From Lingula anatina (Eukaryota > Brachiopoda > Lingulata > Lingulida > Lingulidae): a stretch of 64,000 nucleotides of DNA. The DNA lies in contig NW_019774014.1 in the NCBI RefSeq assembly GCF_001039355.2, positions 314,539 to 378,538 of the forward strand, read 5' to 3'. This document shows, piece after piece, positions 24,452-36,400 of the stretch. Position numbers and translations under genes: made by a program. Each line of letters starts with the position of its first letter. Positions within the stretch are counted from its first letter, which is position 1. The notes below the pieces were generated by a model that saw nothing but the letters and a program-made list of their open reading frames with translations, was not told the DNA's origin and made no database searches.

Positions 24452-27400
24452 CGCGCGCGCGTACGTGTGCATAAGTTTAATTAGAGAGTGATATTTCATG
24501 GTGTATCAGTTTTTAGAATCTTTCATAGAAACAACTGCATATTCCTCACACTAATGCAATTTTTGGAATAACTTGAAAGATGATTTGAAACAGGGTTCAG
24601 CAACAGAATTTGACAAGACTTAGGAAAAATACCCTTCTCGTGCAACCTAAGAAATAGATCCCGACTGAAAAATCATTTAGGTATTCAACAGGTTGGATAC
24701 TCTTTAAACATTTTACATCACTTAAAAGCCAACAATGCCATATATTTGTGTAAATTATATATCAGAACATAAGACATTTGGTTCTAAGCAAAGATTTTTA
24801 TTATAATTACAAGTTGAGCTAAGCCCTAGCATATATTCCATACAAAGTCAAAAAAGTGCCAATAACAAAACAGTCTGTGATCAAATTCTCCCAACCCACA
24901 TTAACAAAAAATCAGTGCTTCAGGGTTGGGAGATGACATTCATTTCTACATACTTAACAACAAATTCCAACCTTTTGGAAATAAAACAATTGTATTTGGC
25001 TGGACATAAAGTGCACCATATCTACCTCCAGACAAAAATTTCTCAGCAGAGTTCTGAGCCCCTGCAGTAACGGGACAGTGTGTTAGGTGAGACCGAAAAT
25101 GTAACAACGCAATCCTCACTTCAGTTACACTGGCCCCCCTAGTCCCTTACTACTACAGATTTCATCAATACTGACACATTAAATACATGAAAAGAAATAA
25201 ACCTTGTTGACAATTTATCACATTTGCTTAATCGAACTATGGGCCCATTCAGAACCAGTTGGTTCGTGCACTAACTAGTCTGTGGATCAAATATGGCGCC
25301 ACCCACTTAAAAGCATGCCAAGATTTCATTGCTCTGCCTCTGCTAGAACATCGTGCATGGGAGGCTAGAATCCATTGTTAAATGTGCACCGTGGACAAGT
25401 TAATCCAAAGTTCAACTGGTTATGAAGAAGCCGCCTATGTGTACACCTCCTAACCAGTGTTACATTACTGGAGTTGAATTTTCCCATAAACTCCATTTTG
25501 ACACACTATCTATGGCACAATCCTATCTTTACATATCAACAAAATCACTGGTAACTCCTGGTAGAGAAAGTAAAATACACATTCACACTATTAAATCACA
25601 TCTCAAAGTGCCCCAAATAGAAAAGAACTGTTAAACTTTTCCCATCTAAAAAATAATTATGTCAACACATGATGAGAGGCAATGAAAGCCATTCATATAT
25701 TTATATTCCTAATGTAAAAAACATCAATGATCAATCTTAAATTCAACCTGATTACAAATCAAAACCATGTGATCAACACATTACTTGACCTTGACCTACA
25801 TAAATGTCAAATTTGTAAAATAACATCATGAACCACAAACTGTAAGTTGAACTTGGCCAAGATAAAATGAAGTCTGTCATAATGATGTCTAGATACGCAG
25901 ATATGTCAACTTAATTAAGGCTAAATAAAACCATCCCCAATGATTATCATCTTAATTATAATATTGATAAATACTTAAATCAGAATGAATACTTCCATAA
26001 AACTTCATACATACTTGTGTTTTAGCTCCTCAATTCAAGGCAGATTAACGCACAACTGTAGAACACTATGCAAGCAAGCATGTGCAGCGTGGTTGCGATA
26101 GCTTATTAGGTGGTCCAACAAAGAGATTAGATTGGCTTCCCAATCACACCAAGCCATGAGCTAGAACCACATGTTAACTGAGGATATGTGAGAGCCGGGT
26201 GTGACAATGTCTGACTGACAGAAGTGCATCAACGTCTTACTGTGACACTATCTCCACTATGACAGTGTGCACGTGTGTCACACTGACTATCAACTCATGG
26301 CCAATGAACACGGCATAAATAAAGCTAAGTTCATCATGGAAATCATCACAAACAAGGCTCCCATCTCTTGGATAATATTGCTGCTTGTTATAGTGCAAAT
26401 AAAAAACAAAAAGTTTAAAGCAAACAAAAAGGCTTTTATCCAAAAAAAAAAAAAAAAAAAAAATTGCTTAAGTTGACTTGTGGCAGACTGCTGCTGAACA
26501 ATTGAGATCAAAACAATTCACTAGGGGGAGCCACAGCTGACACTGTTGTCATGGTGATACACTGCTTTCAACAAAACATGAAAAAAAAAAACATAGGCCA
26601 ACTTCCCCCATTCAACTAAATAAAAACAATCTAGAACAAAAATGCTTGACATTATCTTAAGAGGCTATTTTTAGGCAGTAAGTAAAACAGTAAATGTTCA
26701 GACATTTTGTTTTGAAATTACGCATATAAAGTGTCAGTAAATTGATTGTGAAAGTTCCAACTGTTAGTTAGGTGTGGCAGTGAGTTAGTTAAGGCAGTGC
26801 GCTAGACATTGCAGTGTGTTAGATAAGACCATTGTGAAAATGTGTAATTGGATGTCATTTCATGTCCTGATATTAAATAAACTCAGAGCTAAACAACTAC
26901 ATAAATTTATACTCATCAATCTATACTCATCTTTACTACAAAAATTAAACTGTAAAAATATCCTTTAATACCTGCCAGCGGTAACCAAATGTTACAAGCA
27001 GAAGCATGGCTTCTTTTACAGGCAACAACTTCTATTAAAAGAAGAAATTCAAATGCCAATTATCTCATAGTTATGGTCATTTCTTGTGTTTTTTTCAAAC
27101 TGACAATGTGTTACACATGACAATGGATGTAAACTTTTCTCAATTTAATCACAAAAATTGTCTAAATCTATATATTGACTGCAAACGCCTTTGAAAAATA
27201 ACAAGTTAAAACTGAAGACAATTCTAAGTTATCTGACAACACCAATCACTGTTTAAGTGAAAATCAACATCATGTAGAAACCAGTGCTAGGCAGGGTGAC
27301 TATATGCCACAGATTTTTTTCTTTAACTAAAGAAATTAATCAAATGTAACAAAATACCTTCCATTGTTGACTTCTGAAAACTACTATTGCATGTCAAAAT

Positions 27401-30400
27401 CTTCATTTCCCTAAATTATTGTAGCCTACAAAGACTACCAGCCCCAGATGCACTGGTGCCTACATGGAGTTGTTACCTTGATTACCAACATACACTGATG
27501 CTGTGTTTCCACTCAAATTGGGCTGACCTTACTTAAAGCAACCATCTCACCGGCACCTGACTGACTATGAAGTCAAAGGGCAGGTCAACCTTTCCATGAA
27601 CTGCCGGTTGTTAAAGGCTGGCAAAGTCCAAGTTAGGTCAAACCAATGTGAATGGAAACAACACAGAAACAGCTACCAATAACAAAACAACTGTTACTAT
27701 AATCCTACATGGTGTAAGTGATAATTTAACTGATAGATGGCGTTAGTTACACCCAGACTGCTTCACTGCACTTGTACTGACATCGTATACCTCTACAGAC
27801 CCAGGCTGCTGAGCAACAAAATATAGACACAGTGCTGGTTAAGAAACGTGAGCCTGATATACATGACAATCTCAGAGATCCTGCTGTCTATAGAGATCAG
27901 TCTGGGAACTCATGAAACCAAAAACTATAGTGAGCTCAACTCCATCACATTAAGTGATAGGAAACAATGTCAACATAACTTATATCTGATGCTTAAAGTT
28001 TGAAACATTTTTTAAAAATAATCTGCAACTGATAAATTTGGTGGTTTAACAGAAATAAAACAATGTATCTTATGTCCATAACAAAAATAATCCCACCATT
28101 GGCACATTACATAAGTTTGTCGATAAATACAGCAAATATTTACACTTTCAGAAAAATGCCAAACTGTCGAAAAATAATAACTCTTCAACAAATTTAATAC
28201 TTTTGAGATGACCCCTACTTGTAGCCATTCCACATTTTGATAGACTAGTTCTATTACTGAGCAGAAAGGAAACATTCTCAAGTGGCTATATGTATTACAA
28301 TCAGTGACAAGCTTTGAAAGCCATGCGTGATTTTTCACAACATTAAATTTAAATTATAACCTTACACACAAATATAAGAGATCAATAAGAAAATCTACTG
28401 CATGCTATCATTGGTTATAGATATCATGGGGTTCACAGTCTATCAAAATGCGAAATGACAATGATCTGGACTAGTTCATTGCGTTAGTTGTGACAGCGCA
28501 GGAGGTCACATTCTGGTAGTGACAGGGAAAGCTACATGCTAGTGGGTTAATGGACACATTTAGATTGTGATGCTCCGATTTGACTGCTACCTGCGAGGTT
28601 GTTGTGATGGTGTAGTCTATGTTATATGTGGAGTGTGGCTGCCATGCTATGGTAGGATATGTGGCTGCTTCAGAGAAGGTGGCTGAAAATGCATTAGGTG
28701 TGACGATGTTAATTGTGTTAGTTTTGGTTGTGTTAAGTGTATTAGGCGCGACAGTGTTATTTGTGTTTGCACAAGTTGTATTTAATATAATACTAGTTCT
28801 GACCATGTTTCAGTTCATGGCTGTGTAAGGAGGTGGTGGGGGGGGTCAGGGGGGTCATGCTGGACTCTGTTAGTTATACTGGAGTACAAATCTTTCTGAT
28901 GAACTGGTAAATAGGAAGATTTCATGATATGATTTATACTTTGCATAATACCTATATAGAGATATGTATCTGATAATATCCATGCAATGCTTAAAACTGG
29001 TTTCTAAAATTACTCCATAAAATAGTTTTCACCACATTAAGCAGTTTTCCAATCTTTTATCACAGCTACTGGTGAGCTACAGGATTATAGAAAGCCTCCA
29101 GAAAGTCAAGTAAAGTATACATAATTTATTGTCTAAAACAGACCAATGGCTTTAAGCCTAAGAAATAACATGATATGAATATATGCTGGCTTGCACAGAG
29201 CCTTCACAACAGTGTATGCTATATAGTAGCTGCAGCAGTCCTGTCCAGATTTGTCTATTTTTATAGATAGATAAAGAATTAGTAGAAATACACGTACATG
29301 GGTGTATGTAAATCTTATTTTGAACTAACTCATGCTTTCACTTTTGGCAACAATATATTCCATTAATATTCATGTTGAGCAGTGAGCCAGCACTCTATTC
29401 CACTCTTTACAAGGAAATGTCTGTTTCTAATACCCAGCTAATCCTGGGATATATACAGCAGCATGCATCAGGGTGCTGTGGAGGTAAGCTAGGTGTCTAT
29501 ATGTTATGAATATATTCAGGGTTGAGGGAGGAGGGAGAGGGATGGTGTTCAGTGAGGTTTGGGTCAGGTGAGATATCTGCATTGTGTTGGGTGGGGAAAT
29601 TTGCAGTGTGTTGGGTGAGATATCCACATTGTTGGATGAGATATCTGCATTGTGTTGGGTGAGGAAATCTGCAGTGTGTTGGGTGAGATATCCACATTGT
29701 TGGGTGAGATATCTTATTGTGTTGGGTGAGATAACTGCATTGTGTTGGGTGAGATATCCACATTGTTTTGGGTGAGATATCCACATTGTTGTGTGAGATA
29801 TCTGCATTGTGTTGGGTGAAGAAATCTGCAGTGTGTTGGGTGAAATATCCACATTGTTGGGTGAGATATCTGCATTGTGTTGGGTGAAGAAATCTGCAGT
29901 GTGTTGGGTGAAATATCCACATTGTTGGGTAAGATATCTGCATTGTGTTGGGTAAGATATCTGCATTGTGTTGGGTGAGATATCTGCATTGTGTCAGACT
30001 TGACAGTGTAATTGTGCTGGGTGTGACACAGTAATTGTGTAGGGTACGACACAAATTTTGTTGTGTGTGATGCAACATTCCCCATGCTGTGTGTTAAATA
30101 CAACTTTCATTGTCATGTTGTGTGTGTATAGAGAGACACTGTTACAAGTACGAGAGGAAAGGGTATTCTTGTATGAAGCCATGCACATCAAGTATCACCT
30201 AATCTACACTATAAAAGCACTGGTACCCTTGTTCTATATAATACTGCTCAGGTATTGCTGTGGGGACACTAGTTAACTTCAATTCAAATACTGCTCTGGG
30301 AAGTTTTTATCAATACATAGCACTTCATAAATAGCCAGAGAGAATAGTTTTCATTGAACACAACCAATCTAAAAATTGTAACTGAAAATGCACTTGGTAG

Positions 30401-33400
30401 AAAGAAAACTTCACATTTTTTGTCAAAACACTACAAACCAAGATGTGTCAACAGCAAAAACTACCAAATAACTAAAATATAATGCATCAAAACAAAATGT
30501 GTAAACTTAAACAAAATGCAAACTTCTTTGTCAAACCAACTTCTACTGTGAAACTACTGGCCTCTGTACATACCAATCACTATACTGCTCATATCTCTGT
30601 ATATACCAATCACTATACTGCCCATATCTCTGTATATACCAATCACTATACTGCCTATATCTCTGTATATACCAATCACTATACTGCCCATATCTCTGTA
30701 TATACCAATCACTATACTGCCCATATCTCTGTATTTACCAATCACTATACTGTCCATATCTCTGCATATACCAGTCACTATACTGCTCATATCTCAGTAT
30801 ATACCAAATACTGTACTGTCCATATCTCTGCATATACCAGTCACTATACTACCTAGACACTATATACCAGGAGTTCCCCTCAAGTTCTTTTCCTAGACCT
30901 CATTCCTCATATCTCTGTGTATCACCCAAACTCGGTATGGGACCAATCCTAAATCTCCACCCAAAAGACAGTCCACTTGACGTACACACAACATGGCTTA
31001 TCTCAAAAAGTAGAGAGTTAGCTGAATTTTTAAACTTTAGCATAACTGCACAACATGCAGTGAAAAATTGTGTGAAACAAATACGAATGTAAATTTAAAA
31101 AATGTAACTTAAATTTGTACAAAATGTTGCAAATAAGTTGAGTCATGGAGAAATTATTGCCACTGTAGCCAATTACTTGCATAAAACATATGTAGATTTT
31201 CTTTAACCAGTGTTTTCTACTAGCACCTCTACTACACTACAGCAGTAAGTCGTTCAAAATGTCTGAGAATACATCTGGGAAACAAGTAAAAATAAAAAAA
31301 AGACCCCAAGTAAAAGAGGTTCACGTTTTCATAACATTGGAGGGCTAAGAGAAGACAGCTAACATCCCTTAACTAAACACAACGCTCTCTTCAAAGAAAG
31401 TTTATCTCCTGCCTCTTAATTCTAACACAAATTAGTTTATATAGCTGGTCTGTTTTGGTTGATATCAATTGTAAATTCTGAAAATTATCAATCTATAGCA
31501 GGTCTGTTTTGACTGATGTTCATCTTTAATTCTTCAAAAATGGAATGTAACAAGACGCCAAGAAAGCAGTCCAAATTCTGTTCCCTAAACCTACTTCTCC
31601 CCCTATATGTGCAGGTATGTATACACCCTTGCTATTCCTACTTCTATACCTACCTCTATATATGCCTGTATATACCACACACACACTCTATACCTAGCTA
31701 GCACCTAGTCATATTTGATTAATTGAAAAAAACAAAAAAAAAAAAAAAAAAAATTATATGATAAAATAGTTCAATATTAACCCAACCCCTTAACTGGGAG
31801 CAATAAGCTTCTAAAATTTTGCTACAATGCAAAAAATGCAGTGCCATTATTTCTACAATCTCAGTTTCAGAATTATGCAAGTCATCATTGCCTCGGCCTC
31901 AGCAGCTGACTGAGTCATTGTAACATTAAATACCAACTTATACAAGTCTAATCTCTTTCTTAGCATAGCCTCTAAGTTAATTAGCCAATAGCATGCCCTT
32001 AACTATCACTTCCTCTGCTTCCACCATGGCCCAACTTAATATAGGCAATATGAAACCCAGTGAAGCTCTGTCCCTGTTGCATATATTATTCTTTCTATCG
32101 TGTCTGCATAAAAATCCATCTGAGTTGAGTGGTGCTAGTGAGCAGGTGAATGAAGTGGTCGAGTTGCTCAACTACATACTTATTGTGGTATATTCAAGTA
32201 ATCTGACAGCATACTCTGTTCATATATATGTCTATATTCATACTACATCATATCATAGTAGGTAAGCTTAACAATTTCAATATGAGCGTAAAAACTCTAT
32301 CAAAATCCAGAAACCTCCTGAAGATAGTCTCCACTGTGTGTATTGTCATGTCACTGTGTAGTTTTGCTCTTACTGCCACTGCCACCAGTGTAGAATGTGG
32401 TGAAAGACTCAGCATAGGGATTACTGAATACTTGGGCCTGTGTTGAATGATACTGATCATCAGCGCCATCTTCAGGCAAGAACATGTCTGGGTCGTGCAT
32501 TTCGACATGCGTGCGTGCCACCACCTTGTGTTCCGGTGACAGCTGTATACCTACGATGTGGCGTGCAGTGCCAGGACTTCGTGGTTCAGTCGACACCATC
32601 TTCTCCTCACTGCCTTCATTCCTCGACCTCTGATCAGCCTTGGTGACCCTCGTTTCTATGGCGTCAAGCTCCACACTGCTGGTCATAGGGTCAGTGGGAC
32701 TGAGGCCCTCTAGGATGTCAAGATGGTCATGTTCTGGACTCTCCTCATGGGCAGCATCGCTGTCACTGGAGTGATCATAGAACACCTCGCCCTCTATATT
32801 CTCATACTGGTCCTTTGTTCCGTCACACTGGTCCTCCAAGTCTGGCTGAGGTGGCATCACCAATTGCTGTTGTTGACCTAGCTGCATGTAGTAATCCCTC
32901 AGTTGACCTTGGCCCTCCTCCTCCTCATCTTCCTCCTCCCTCTCTAGTAAATACTGGTTCTCTATAATCTCCACCTTCTCCATAAACCTCAACTCCTTCT
33001 CTTCCACCTTTTCTCCTTCCTCCTCGCTATCACTATCTGAGCTAGAGGAGGTCTCCGTGGTGACACTGCTGTGTTTCTCTGCACTGCTTTCACGTATGAA
33101 CAGCGGTTCTGGAGACGCCTCGTGAGGAGACTGGTCTGAGCTATCACTGGAAGAGGAGGAAGAGAAGGAGTCTTTCCTCCCTGGAGCTGCCTCCATCTTT
33201 GTGTCCGTGGTGACATCCTCTCTGCTGTCTACAAAGGAAGCTTGTGGACTGGGCTGTGTCACATACAGCTCAGGGGGTGGTGGTGGGGGTTCAGTGCTGC
33301 CCTCTACAGCTGGTTCAGACACTAACATCTCTGGCGGAGGCGGGGGCAATTCTGAGTGTTTAGACTGTGTAGACAGCTCCTGCTCCTCCTGCTTCATGAC

Positions 33401-36400
33401 CTCCGAGATGATTGTCATCAAGTCACTGCCTTCAGGGGGCACTGAGCCTGTCTCCATGGTAACTGTCTTAGTAACCGTGGTGACAGAGCTCTGTCCTATT
33501 TCTTTAGTTACTGTGGTCTCCCTGGAAACCACAATCTCCAAGTCTTCATCAGAGCGGTCACTGTCTATAAGTGGCCGCTCCTCCTCTAGAGGTGGCATGT
33601 CCTCTCTAGTCGGCGTGGGCTGTGGGGTGGCCGCAATGATCTCTATGCTGGGCGGTTTGAATGTACTGAATGATGTGCTAGGCTGATGAGATGTCTCGTC
33701 TGATGATGAGGAGGAGGAAGAGGAGGTTCTGGAGCGTTGGTCCCCTGCCTCAGCTTCTCCTGCTGTGTCACTTGTCTCCACTGTCTTTGTGACTAGGTCT
33801 GCCTCCTCCAGGTCAGGGCTGGGCTGAACCAGCACAATATCTGGAGCCCTGAAGGAGGAGAACGTGACTGGTTTACGCTCATGCTCTGCTGGGTCAAACA
33901 CATCTGAGGATTCGGACTCTTTCCTGACCTTGTCCTCTTCTTCTCCTTTGTGCTTCAGGTGCTCCAAGATATCTTTTTCTAGGGAAGGACTGAGAGAGTC
34001 ATCAGCGCTTGAGTAGCTGTTTTTAGGTGGCAGTTTGCTGATATGGACCACCTCTATTGGGGACCTGCGTGGTGACTTATCTACGGGGGACTTATCTGGG
34101 GAAGCATCCTGGCGCAGGATAGCAATGGTCTGCTCAAAGTGGGAAGGAGAGTCTGTCTGGATTGGAATGTGTAGAGGTGTGGGCTTTCCCTTCGACTGGG
34201 ACTCTTTCTCGCCTGGATTGAATGTCGACTTAGAGGAGTGGTTCTCCTTGTGTGCAGTCCCCCCTGGGGTGTGGTTTCCCTGGGTATTAGACCCTGGGGA
34301 TGCCACCAGGACCTCATCATACCCCTCTCCCCCCTCTTCACTGACATGTCTGCGGTGTAACACATACTCTATCTCAGAGTTAATCTCCTCCTCACCCTCA
34401 TCCTCACTCTCACTAGAGGAGGTGGACACTGACCGACTTCTAACCCCCCCTCCCAGCACAGCCCTGCCCCCCTCCCCACTCTCTACCTGTGTGTTTAGTT
34501 CACTCTCATCAATGTGTAATTCTATTTCAGTTTGAGGCTGTTTTATTACAGAGGGTTCTGTATTAGCAGGGGGCGAACCAGGAATTATGACATCATTGTC
34601 ATTTGCATTTTGATCGGCTGCTAAGCCATTTGTTTGCTCTGTCTGTCTAAACTGATCTGTTCTACTAGTTTCTACCGTGTGTTCTACCGTTCCATTGCAC
34701 TCGGTTCTGTCTGGGTGCGGCGCCGAGCCAGGGGGCACCGCGCCCTCAGAGGCGGGACTTAACTCGTTACTTGGGGAACGTAAAGAATGGCTACCTGATT
34801 GTGAGCTGTCATCGTGCACTTCTGCCGTCTCCACTCGTGTGGACGCGTTCAGGTTGTGGTTTGATATGTCTAGGACGTGCGAACCGCTGGAAGCTGACGC
34901 GGCAGAGCTCATACCGCCACGGCTGTAGTTCAGGTCACGGGAGTTCATGGTACTGGTGGTGGGCGTGGCACCAACACTGCGAGTACTCCGCACACTGACT
35001 GTTCTATAAGACAGAAAGAGGGGATATATTACACCACCTAATAACATACATTATGCCATGCTGAAGTTTTGTTATAGACTAAGCAGAAATATTTACTAAG
35101 GATTTAGTGATAGAAGTGACTATTTTTGGATCACAAATAGTAGTAAACAGCTACATCTCACTACTGTCACAATAGCATCATCAGGCTGAATGCCAACAGG
35201 CTGTTGGGTGTTGGTAGTCCTGTGAAAGATTCATTACTTATATTCTTCCAAAGTCAGTGAGTCTAAATCACTAAACCCTCAGTAAATAACTATTTTTGAA
35301 ACCATGAACACTCTTATTGATAAGCACAAATAGTGTTGAATCAGAAGAAAAAAATTGTTAACAAAGAAAGCACAGTTGACCACAGCTGTGGGTAAGAAGG
35401 GGTAAGCTACACAACTATTGATATCCACAGACAAAACCTTTTTGACAAAACTTCTGAGGGATTATATGGAATTTACTATGTCTTGACTATGTCTTGACTG
35501 ACTAAGCTGAGCAGAAATTAACAGTGGCTAAATGGGGATGTTATTCTATCCAAATAGGGAAGTAATTCTAGTCAAATAGGGATTATTATTCTGGCGAAAT
35601 AGGGAGGTTATTTTATCCAAAAAGGGAAGTTATTCTAGCCAAATTGGGGAGTAACACTACAATAATAGGGAAGTTATTCCAGCCAAATAATAACATATTT
35701 TAGTCAAAAAGCCAAACAGGGGACTTTCTCTATCCAAAAAGGGAACTTCTTCCTGCCAAAAAATTTTCTTTAGCAAAAATAACAAAAGAAGAATATTACA
35801 ATTTTTGGGATTTAATTAGAAAATGTTCATTTAAAATCTACCACAATAGGTAAAGCCAGAAATCATGCTCAAATATATGGCCACTTTGTGATAACAATAT
35901 TTATAAAAGACTCTTCTAAATGCTACAGGGATTCTTTCATGGTTTTTTTCTTTGTGCAAACATATGGCAAGTGGCAGAGAAAAAGTTGAAAATGTGTTCA
36001 GAAAAAAAAATGGCCACTAAAACAGCCCAAAGCTACACACAAACCCACAATTCTATGATATCACATATAAACACAAACTATCCACAGGGCTGCCAAGTCC
36101 ATTTCTTTCATTTTCAGGACAACCTCACTACATTAATTGAATACTTATATATATATGGTACACAACAGATGAACAAACTTCTGTTTTGGCAACTCTGCAT
36201 ATTATACACATCATATTAAGATAAAAGTTTCAATTTCCATGAAGCAATTGAGAAAGAAATACTTGTACGTGTCACAGAGATATATAATTAATAAAGAGAT
36301 ATTAAAGCTAAGATGAAGGCCATTAATTTCCCAACATCAAGTGAAACTGCACATCAAATCCTCCTCAAAACAAATCAAAGTAGAAACTCCATCAAGTATA

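Larger units (their letters stand above)
22617..32373 (-). other. FARP intron 10 (about 9.8 kb)
   Basis: AT-rich intron with a (GT)n microsatellite at 24407-24472, a family-A MITE at 25241, a poly-A run at 26442-26462, minisatellites at 29.6-30.0 and 30.55-30.85 kb, and degenerate GTGTTAG-type repeats at 28.48-28.80 kb. Long open frames in these arrays are repeat translations. No gene supported. Confidence 0.6.

Noticed and set aside
28471-28806. 111-codon minus-strand frame rich in Asn/Thr
   Set aside because: Derived from degenerate GTGTTAG-type repeats; no similarity to a protein and no splice sites.
29427-30103. Long minus-strand open frames (up to 193 codons)
   Set aside because: They translate a 23-35 bp minisatellite lacking stop codons in several frames; no splice or start context.
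29575-30850. CRISPR-like direct repeats
   Set aside because: Units are contiguous with no unique spacers, in an animal intron; minisatellites.
30482-30856. Repetitive open frames on both strands
   Set aside because: Translation of a 33-bp tandem repeat; [11 protein letters not shown] periodicity follows the DNA unit.
33201-34535. Plus-strand open frames inside FARP exon 10
   Set aside because: Antisense shadows of Ser/Glu-rich coding sequence; Ser codon bias removes stops on the opposite strand.
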